Source: Antedon mediterranea (Eukaryota; Echinodermata; Crinoidea; Comatulida; Antedonidae). From it: 64,000 nt of DNA. The stretch covers positions 6,143,001 through 6,207,000 of the forward strand of contig NC_092673.1 of NCBI RefSeq assembly GCF_964355755.1, read 5' to 3'. A program made the position numbers and the translations under genes. The notes under the pieces are model-generated. The model saw only the letters and a list, made by a program, of their open reading frames with translations, ran no database searches and had not been told where the DNA came from. Shown here piece after piece: positions 56,650-64,000 of the stretch (positions are counted from its first letter, which is position 1; each line of letters begins with the position of its first letter).

Positions 56650-57420
56650 AAGTGTAAGCGACAGTTTATATTTAATGAAGAGATCTGAGATCTAAAGCGC
56701 TGAAATTCATCCGTGCCGATTATGAGAGTAGCAAATTTCAGAAAATGAATCAGCACTGAGCTTTTGACAGTTCACCAAAACAATTTAAATTGAAACAGCT
56801 CGAGTTTGGTTACAGTAATTAGGATCCTTATATACAGAACTTTCATCGATGGACATGAAAGAGAAGATGTTCGAGAATGCCAAAAGACATTTATAGATCA
56901 ATTTTCAGATTTGGAAGCCAAACACCTACCACCCTCCAAATGTAATGATGAACAATCAACAGAATCGGAGAAAGCTGAAATTTCAAAGATGCAATTAGCA
57001 GCTGTGTAAAGCGCTTGGTTATGATATATCATGACGAAAGTGCATACAGCGTAAATGACGACCAAAGGAAATTGTGGACTGATGGACAAGTTGGTCATAT
57101 GAGACCCAAAGGACGAGGATCAGGCATAATGATCTCAGATTTCATTGAGGAATTCGACGGGTATTTGCGGCTATCACCTGAAGAAGAGAAAAGAACGTGA
57201 ATATTTCAAACTCCGGAAGCATGCCATAAAATTGAATTGAATGCTAACCCTCAATGAAAAATTCATCTCTGATGCTGGCCATGTCAGTATCCACTGCACG
57301 AGAACACTGTTGGCCTTTTGACCAAAGTACAAGACATACAGCCTGATGCAAAAAAACCTAATTTTCATCCAGGTGGCCAGCAACCAAAATGCATGACATC
57401 GTATACATGAGGAAAACCAC
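56650..57420 (+). pseudogene. Degenerate DDE-transposase-like protein of unassigned family
   Basis: Pieces in shifting frames: FIDGHEREDVRECQKTFI, LPPSKCNDEQ, VMIYHDESAYSVNDDQR, MRPKGRGSGIMISDFIEEFD, GYLRLSPEEEKR. I recognise the layout DGHER-DV, then HDES, then PKGRG-GIM-SDFI from transposon-derived proteins of animals and fungi, but I cannot name the superfamily with confidence. A FHPGGQQPKMHDIV-like segment near 57365 continues it. Multiple stops. Confidence 0.5.
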
Positions 57421-58049
57421 AGAATATGGTGAAAGTTGTTCCCATAAAAGCAAGATAACGACGTACGAACAAAAAACTTAAGCCTGGCAAGAAATAACAG
57501 CTGCTGTCAAGCAAGCTAACCCAACTGCGGACAGAGATTAGCAAAATGTAAAAAAAAAAAGGGAAAACCTTGTGTTGCAAGCAATGGGAAACATTACGTC
57601 TTACAAAAAAGATATAATGCAAAAAGGTGAATTTTAGGTACAACACGTACAAAACGCTACCGACAAATTTACTGGCTCATTTATGCTGTATTACACAGGC
57701 CTTATTTTCACATATATCTCTAGTCTCTATCTCTAGCTGTAAATTACTGAAAACAAACTAATACAGTAATAGTAATCAGCAAAGGCAACCTCAAACTGAG
57801 GTAAATTCAATATTATATTTTAAGGAAGAGAAAACTGACATATCTCAACCATTCATGACGTAATCTACAGTATGCTTAATAAAGCGGAACATACAAGTAT
57901 AATGTTCAGCTTCTAGGGCTGCGGTTACCAATACAATAGAAGAGCTGCAAAAAAGGCTGGTACTGGGAAAGCTACTACAAGTACCGCATCACAGGAATGC
58001 AGCCCTTGAGTTTAATAGTGAGTTGATTGAAGGTGGAATGATTTGTCCA
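57421..58049. other. Transposon-derived spacer
   Basis: Nothing recognised. Confidence 0.35.
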
Positions 58050-58262
58050 TGACACTAAATTTAGGATCTTTTGTGTCCCGGGTCAACACAATTTTCGTGA
58101 CCAACGGGTGTGTTATGCATTTAATGCCGGCCAATCATGCCAATCTCAGAACTGTGTCTACGCCCATATCTGTTCCGTTTGTAGGTATCCCCACCCGCGA
58201 ACACAGTACAATAGAAAGAGGCAAGGGGCAGCCAGTGCATCAAAATGGCTCCAGTATTAGTC
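58050..58262 (+). pseudogene. Retroelement zinc-knuckle fragment
   Basis: One frame reads RDQRVCYAFNAGQSCQSQNC, then VYAHICSVCRYPHPRTQY: a C-C-C-H knuckle followed by CxxC and HP, as in gag-like proteins of several invertebrate retroelements (DIRS-like or relatives). The final cysteine expected after HP is Tyr here. Neighbouring domains are not found. Confidence 0.45.
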
Positions 58263-58596
58263 AGCCTACCAACGCCATAATAATAATAAATTGAATTGAA
58301 GCACTTTTGAGCTGGATATGATCGTTTTGTTGATCTGATTAATGGATAATATTTTATGAGGGAAGCTACAAATATGCAGTAAATTAACTATTTCACATTT
58401 TAAATATTTGAAACAGATTTTATCTGAAACTTGAACTAGTCACTAACCAGGATGCAAGGGGACATCACAGAAGGGTAAATTACCGAGCACTAGATATCTT
58501 CAACCGAGTTGTGTTCCAAAGGAACATCAGCTACTCCTGACAGACTATGGGTGCGTTCGAGCGACACTCCGTTCAATTAACCGTGTAGCGTAACCG
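58263..58596. other. Spacer; possible Harbinger left terminus
   Basis: GGGTGCGTTCGAGCGACAC at about 58549 resembles a PIF/Harbinger terminal repeat and lies just upstream of the transposase. The matching right end was not found. Confidence 0.35.
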
Positions 58597-59801
58597 GTGA
58601 CCACATGGCCTTACACAGCGGAAGGTACTCCCGTTCGAGGGACAAATCACAAATTTTATAACCGGGTAATACGGTACAGACGGATGCGAAGACGGCGTGC
58701 ACGCCGACAGGTTGTACTACAAGCTAGGGCTCTACTGTTTAGGCAGCGACATGCAGCCCAACCACGTGTCATGGTAAATCGATGTTCGCAGTGGTGGGAT
58801 GATGCAGCTCAGCGTGATGATGTATTTTGGAAAAAAAATTTTCAAATGAATCAGGGAGTACTTTGTGACAGACTGGCCCCCCAACCTTCAAAGAAATGCA
58901 CTGAATGGATTGTCTGTCGAGAGGCTTGTTGGGATAACGATTTGGAGGTTAGCAACTCCATGCGAATTAAGAACTACAGTATATCAAATTTATTTGGTGT
59001 TGGAAGATCTACAGTTTGTGAGGTAGTCCATGAAGTGTGTGGTGCTATTATCGATTCAATGATGGAGGATTACATTGTTTGGCCACAAGGAGATTGTCTG
59101 CGACAAGTTGTGATGGGTTTCAGCAAAAATATGGTTTTCCACAATGTGCTGGTGCTATTGACGGTACACATATACCAATAATTGCACCAAAAAACAACCC
59201 AGCAGATTACCCCAACCGCAAATTCATTAATTCTTCAAGCAGTTGTTGATAATAAAATGAGGTACGTAATAAATATGATAAAGTTTCTCTGTATGCCAAC
59301 TGTAAACTATAGATTGTTTAGAATGTTATATCAATATAGGATTATCAACACTTTGTTTTTACCAGGTTTACAGATGTGAATGTTGGCTTTCCCGGAAGGG
59401 CACATGATGCACAAGTGTTTAGAAACTCTGCATTATATGAAAAAGGAGAAAATGGAGATTTATTCCCACAGGTAAGTTGGCACTGCACTGGTATTCAAAG
59501 AAATCCTGCAAAATAGTTACACACTCCACAATATTCAAATTAATTGATATAGATTCACTTTTATTTTCAGTGGCACAGAGAAATAAATGGTGTGCAGATG
59601 CCACCAGTAATTCTCGGTGACCCTGCCTATCCATTATTGTTTTGGCTCATGAAGGGATTTTCAGAGGGTGCTAATTTCCGCCAAGAAGAGAGGGTATTTA
59701 ATTATCGGCTAAGTCGCACAAGAATGGTTGTTGAAAGAGCGTTAGGACAATTAAAGGGACGCTGGCGTATAGGGCGACTTCAAAATGTCACGGGTCAATG
59801 A
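58597..59801 (+). pseudogene. PIF/Harbinger transposase (HARBI1-like), two frameshifts
   Basis: Order of segments: arginine-rich start, SISNLFGVGRSTVCEVVHEV, EDYIVWPQGD, then after a frameshift near 59118 KYGFPQCAGAIDGTHIPI, NPADYPNRK. A second shift near 59225 leads to LILQAVVDNKM. Two short introns, 59263-59365 and 59472-59570, have GT/AG and correct phase. Exon 59366-59471 encodes FTDVNVGFPGRAHDAQVF. The last exon encodes VILGDPAYPLLFWLMKGF and NYRLSRTRMVVERALGQLKG. The DDE residues are Asp 59160, Asp 59619 and Glu 59733, all intact. It catalyses cut-and-paste transposition in intact relatives. The Myb/SANT partner protein is not found next to it. Confidence 0.85.
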
Positions 59802-60277
59802 TTTTCCGCTCAAGTTGCTTCTGGTAGACAAGCAAACTCCGAATACAGCGTGGTCAGTGTGTTTACTGTGTGTTTACGTATAGACAATGGCAGTCAGCAC
59901 CGCTAGTTCGTCGTTGCCAAACATTGTTTTATCAGCAATAACTGATAATTTATCAACAACTGAACGTCAAAGATATCTTCAGAAAATATCAGGTATTGGT
60001 AAAGACCCATATTTGATCGATAAAGATGAATTTTCGCACGAAATCGACAGTTTGCCTGACCTCACATCAATGGATATCATGGCATACTTAATCGCTACGC
60101 CAAGCCCATACACAGCTGAAAATTTTCAAGCCTACAAATCTACAGAGGCTTACAATCAATTTGCTAATGGATTTCTGTCGGATATGGGCATTTTTTGTCC
60201 TCCACACAGACCAGATTTTAAAGTTGTTAGAGGAGATGTAAGTACTATTGAATTTACTTTGTTGTAGTAGGTCTTCC

Positions 60278-60308
60278 GCCTCCTCCTAGTTAGTAACTAG
60301 GAGGAGGC
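60278..60308. repeat. Perfect 31-bp palindrome
   Basis: GCCTCCTCCTAGTTA and TAACTAGGAGGAGGC are exact inverted complements around a single G, in the intron of the SWIM/YqaJ pseudogene. Confidence 0.9.
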
Positions 60309-60309
60309 T

Positions 60310-60678
60310 AGTACAGTAGGCTAGTATTTAGTATATTATTAGAAGGGATACAATTCTACTACTTATTTATTTAATAATTTTATTAAGTTCTAGCCTTTTT
60401 TGGAGAAAAGCCTATGCACTTTTTTATGTATGTAAAACCATTATTTTATGGTACAACCATGAAGTTATTTTAATTTATATCTGGACCGTGGATGGATAAG
60501 CATGGTTAATTACTGATAAGATAAGCAGGAAACCGACTAATTGAAATGAACAATTATTAATAGTACTGTATAATTAATAAAAACAATGCAATCTTTTATA
60601 TAATGTCTGTAAAGGAATATCAATAATATTATTTGTTATTAATATTATTTTATTGACTATTGTTTTTTATTTTTCAAG
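60310..60678. other. Intron of the SWIM/YqaJ pseudogene
   Basis: AT-rich; nothing besides the palindrome at its start. Confidence 0.4.
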
Positions 60679-61489
60679 GTGTTGCACTCAGTCGGTTTCT
60701 AAGAAACCTTTATCACCTTGGGTTATCTGCAGTGAGGGAAAAATCCATGGAGCACATTGTGATTGTGTGGCAGGAATTTGGCATCAAAGCAGGTGTACGC
60801 ATCAGAGAAAAGAAAACGGTAACCCAAGTTAAAGCTTATTGGATGGAACCAAACAGAAAGTATGTGGTGGCAAAACGAGTGGCTTCAATTGATGTTTCAT
60901 CAGCAAAGGCAAAAAAAAGAAAACTAGATGAGTCAATTGATGAGGGCACCCCAGATCCACCAGTTTCAACTACTACAACATCAGTGGAAACATGCACAAC
61001 GGCTTTCCATGTCATGAATGACCCAGGGCTTGCATTCCTTGTCGAGCAGCTGGCACTGATTGCACCAAAATCTGTAGTCCTGAGTACTTTGCCTAATACT
61101 GTGAGGCATTTGTTCCAGTAGAGGTTGAGGAAAAGTTTCCACCTGTTATGAGCAAGCTGTATGATGCAGAGGCGCTGATGCTTTCGTATCCTGAGCTTGT
61201 TAAGAAATGTGAAAACATCCACTTGCATTTGACGAAAGAAGAAATTGTGAATGTTGAAAAACAGACCAGGGAACAAGCGAAGTCAAGTAGTTGGTTTCGT
61301 TACAGAGCGGGTAGAATTACAGCAACCAAAATGAAAGCTGTTTGCAGAACTGATGCTTGGGCACCAAGTGTAAGTCTCTACGGATATAGACACTGACTAC
61401 CAAGGCTACTTCCCAAGGATGTTGACCCAACTTGGAAGAATGCCCGGAATCTCATTTAAGCTACTGGCCCTGCACACCCAGACAAATCT

Positions 61490-61790
61490 ATGTTTTACCG
61501 GGTGGGATGAAGTGAGAGAATATCTACAAACATCGATCAACAAGGCATCAAGCCCAGACGCTTCATCTGTTGTCCTTGTACGTACGCGTGATGGAAAACT
61601 TCGCCTCTATGTTGACTATAGGGCTTTAAATTAGAAGATACATCGAGACGTATCCACTTCCACGCATTGAAGAAGCATTAGATGCACTCCAATGAGCAAA
61701 GTATTTCTGCAGTTTAGACCTGGCACATGGTTTCCACCAAATTGGTATACATGTGAAAAGCTGAACAAATGCATTAACAGGATAGTGATT
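61490..61790 (+). pseudogene. Ty3/gypsy reverse transcriptase N-terminal fragment
   Basis: WDEVREYLQTSI, SSVVLVRTRDGKLRLYVDYR, then beyond a stop YPLPRIEEALDAL, AKYFCSLDLAHGFHQIGI. This is the start of a gypsy-type RT (the VVLV-K-DG-LR-CVDYR and PLPRI blocks). It breaks off before the YVDD catalytic box. Several stops. It directly follows the truncated YqaJ domain. Confidence 0.75.
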
Positions 61791-61859
61791 TTACTGGAAC
61801 AGAAGTTCGAGGAGAGGATGATGCAAAGGCAGGTGGGCTGCTAAGAATGGTGAAGTCCA

Positions 61860-61955
61860 CGACACAGTGGTTAAGTGTGAACTAGATAACTCATCTCGAA
61901 AGATGTAGGTTCTTTAAAGTGCACACAAGCAATGTGTGTACACTGGAGCTACATT
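61860..61955 (-). mobile_element. SINE relic, minus strand
   Basis: TAGGTTCTTTAAAGTGCACA and TGTGTACACTGG are the inverse of the core GTCCAGTGTACACA, GCACTTTAAAGAACC of the SINE at 50772. Confidence 0.5.
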
Positions 61956-61959
61956 TTCA

Positions 61960-62815
61960 GAAAAAAGTTATGGTCAGGCAAATGAATTTAGATCTAATGA
62001 AGCACACGTCTACTTAGCAAGAGCTCAACAAATGGCCCCATTTTACAGGATTTGCAGCTACCACATGTAAAAATGCAACTGAGGTAAATTTATGCCCGAC
62101 TTATTGTGCCCAATTAATGTATGAAAAGACATATCTACAGAACCGTATGCTGTACTGTATTAACTAAATTTGGTTGGACTATAAATGACTATAAATTCTC
62201 ATCCAAGACAAGTCAACTTATAACTGTTACTAAATTATATACCAACATAAAAAAAACCCTACATGACGAAGTAGAGGTTAGTTTATCAATAAATGATAAA
62301 CCTGTTATGAGTAAAGTAGAGAAAACCTTATCACAATGTTTGGTAAAGGTATTTTTGCCTGTAATAGATTCAGAGATAGGTTACCGATGGACCCAGTACT
62401 AGAATCTCTAAGAAGAAATGTAGCCAATAGCTTGGAGAGGTGTAGGTGTGGACTGGAAGATGTTTTAAACCATAATAAACAATTTTTGAAATGAATCAAT
62501 TAATCTGAAAGAAGGCCACTATACTATGCTGCTCCACCATGACAAAAGGAAGTATATTTTTTTCAAAAAGGAGTTTTATTTTTATTGAATATGAATAAAT
62601 GTATCAATCTGCAAGTGTTACTAATATGGACATAATTGACATAGTAATATAATGAGTTATTCATTTAATTATCTAAAACATCTTTGATAATCTATAATTA
62701 TTTATTCAATTTTGTTTAGTAACAATATTTTGAAATATAATATAGTCACTCAGATTGTATTCATTTTATATTCCTACATATTTTAATAGTGATCAAGTGA
62801 ATGAATCTATGGACA
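61960..62815. other. Non-genic spacer before the terminal array
   Basis: A 93-codon ORF at 62121-62402 is open but unrecognised. Otherwise nothing. Confidence 0.35.
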
Positions 62816-64000
62816 TCAATTTAGATAAAATGAACCAACCAATTGAAAGAAGTCTACCAGATGATCACCCTGATTATCACATGTCAGGAAGGAGTGGGTA
62901 AAACTTGCCTCATCAATGCCTTACTTAGAAAGAAAAAAGTACTAGTTAAAAGTACAGTGAAATTAACTATGAAACAAGTTAACTATTGCAATATGATTGG
63001 TTTCAAAACCAATTCCTTAATATTGCAGAATTAGAAGTAACTCAAGTTTCCATGTTAGATTTAGCCAAAGCATAATGTTTACAGCACTTAAAAGTGACCC
63101 AAGTTCACTATTGGTTTCAAATGATTTTCACTTCAGATTTAACCCAAGCATAATGTTTACAGCACTTCAAAGTGACCCAAATTCATTGATGATCACCCTG
63201 ATTTTCACTCTGATGATCACCCAGATGTTCACTCTGATGATAGGAAGGAGTGGGTAAAACTTGCCTCATCAATGCCTTACTTGGAAAGAAGTAAGTACTA
63301 GTTAAAAGTACAGTGAAATTAACTATGAAACATGCAAGTTAACTAAGCAATACAATTGGTTTCAATAACCAATTCCTTAATATTGCAGAATTAGAAGTAA
63401 CTCAAGTTTCCATGTTAGATTTAGCCAAAGCATAATTGTTTACAGCACTTAAAAGTGACTTAAAAGTGACCCAAGTTCACTATTGGTTTCAAATGATTTT
63501 CACTTCAGATTTAGCCCAAGCATAATGTTTACAGCACTTAAAAGTGACTTAAAAGTGACCCAAATTCATTGATGATCACCCTGATGTTCACTCTGATGAT
63601 CACCCAGATGTTCACTCTGATGATAGGAAGGAGTGGGTAAAACTTGCCTAGTCAATGCCTTACTTGGAAAGAAGTAAGTACTAGTTAAAAGTACAGTGAA
63701 ATTAACTATGAAACATGCAAGTTAACTAAGCAATATGATTGGTTTCAATAACCAATTCCTTAATATTGCAGAATTAGAAGTAACTCAAGTTTCCATGTTA
63801 GATTTAGCCAAAGCATAATGTTTACAGCACTTAAAAGTGACCCAAGTTCACTATTGGTTTCAAATAATTTTCACTTCAGATTTAGCCAAAGCATAATGTT
63901 TACAGCACTTCAAAGTGACCCAAATTCATTGATGATCACCCTGATTTTCACTCTGATGTCAGGAAGGAGTGGGTAAAACGTGCCTCATCAATGTCTTACT
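62816..64000 (+). repeat. Tandem array of 336-383-bp units, continuing past the window
   Basis: The anchor AGGAAGGAGTGGGTAAAA lies at 62886, 63242, 63625 and 63961. Each complete unit also has CCTTAATATTGCAGAATTAG, one or two copies of a 78-bp subrepeat (AGCATAATGTTTACAGCACT) and a 24-bp subrepeat (GATGATCACCCAGATGTTCA). Differences in unit length come from these internal repeats. The right edge is not reached. Confidence 0.85.
62843..63034 (+). pseudogene. P-loop (GTPase-like) coding fragment in the first array unit
   Basis: A 63-codon frame includes ITCQEGVGKTCLINALL, then STVKLTMKQVNYC. QEGVGKT fits the Walker A pattern apart from Cys where the first Gly is expected. The hydrophobic stretch before it and STVxLTMK after it resemble the P-loop and switch I of Roc/Ras-like GTPases. 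Later units repeat the DNA, but with stops in this frame. Assignment is tentative. Confidence 0.35.

Larger units (their letters stand above)
59887..61396 (+). pseudogene. SWIM zinc-finger/YqaJ-nuclease-domain protein, damaged
   Basis: Exon 1 (59887-60237, 117 codons, donor GTAAGT) encodes a start with AYLIATPSPYTAENFQAYKS and AYNQFANGF, typical of invertebrate SWIM-YqaJ proteins of likely transposon origin. Exon 2 from 60679 starts VLHSVGF and hits a stop. Another frame then gives SPWVICSEGKIHGAHCDCVA, the CxC half of a SWIM finger. The CxH half is missing, and the text resumes at AGVRIREKKTVTQVKAYW. A further shift near 61095 leads to TKEEIVNVEKQTREQAKSS and FRYRAGRITATKMKAVC, the start of the YqaJ exonuclease domain. 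The rest of YqaJ is absent. Not functional. Confidence 0.7.

Noticed and set aside
62121..62402. 93-codon plus-strand ORF as a gene
   Set aside because: No recognisable motif and no supporting splice sites; it may be part of the array's parent gene, but this cannot be shown.

Overview
This window is AT-rich animal nuclear DNA. Genes are sparse and split by introns with GT..AG boundaries, intergenic spacers are long, and relics of many transposon classes are interspersed. The gene set (torsins, an FAM69/DIPK1-type kinase, ribosomal protein uS7/RPS5), the abundant TAGGCCTA words and the mix of tRNA- and 5S-derived SINEs, LINEs, Harbinger and piggyBac-like elements fit a marine invertebrate. I favour an echinoderm, but that assignment is inference and not certain.

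Layout. 0.1-10.7 kb: two tandem torsin AAA+ ATPase genes on the plus strand. The first lacks its 5' exon because the window starts inside it. The second is complete (four exons, 331 aa). The last intron of the first gene holds a SINE copy that has been split by an insertion of 3.6 tandem copies of a 364-bp unit. Each unit carries a tRNA-like gene, and a 16-bp direct repeat flanks the insertion. Between the torsins lie a LINE relic, MITEs and a Harbinger-like non-autonomous element. 16.3-20.7 kb: a three-exon FAM69/DIPK1-family gene on the minus strand, with a minisatellite just upstream of it. 21-49 kb: mostly non-genic DNA with nested LINE/MITE insertions, a TTAA-flanked piggyBac-like element, two hammerhead-ribozyme-like cores, 5S-derived SINEs, an 81-bp minisatellite and two unassigned candidate exons. 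49.9-51.7 kb: a complete five-exon RPS5 gene with a SINE in its third coding intron.

54.3-64 kb is a transposon graveyard: copia-type gag, pogo-type transposase, another DDE-like protein, a retroelement zinc-knuckle fragment, a PIF/Harbinger transposase that still has its DDE residues and two introns, a SWIM/YqaJ-domain gene with a damaged SWIM finger, a gypsy RT fragment, and a terminal array of about 360-bp repeats whose first unit encodes a P-loop.

The three real genes are unrelated housekeeping or secretory-pathway genes and do not form a pathway. The most unusual object is the tandem tRNA-Asp(AUC)-like array with target-site-like flanks in the torsin intron. All identifications are from reading the sequence; no database search was run.
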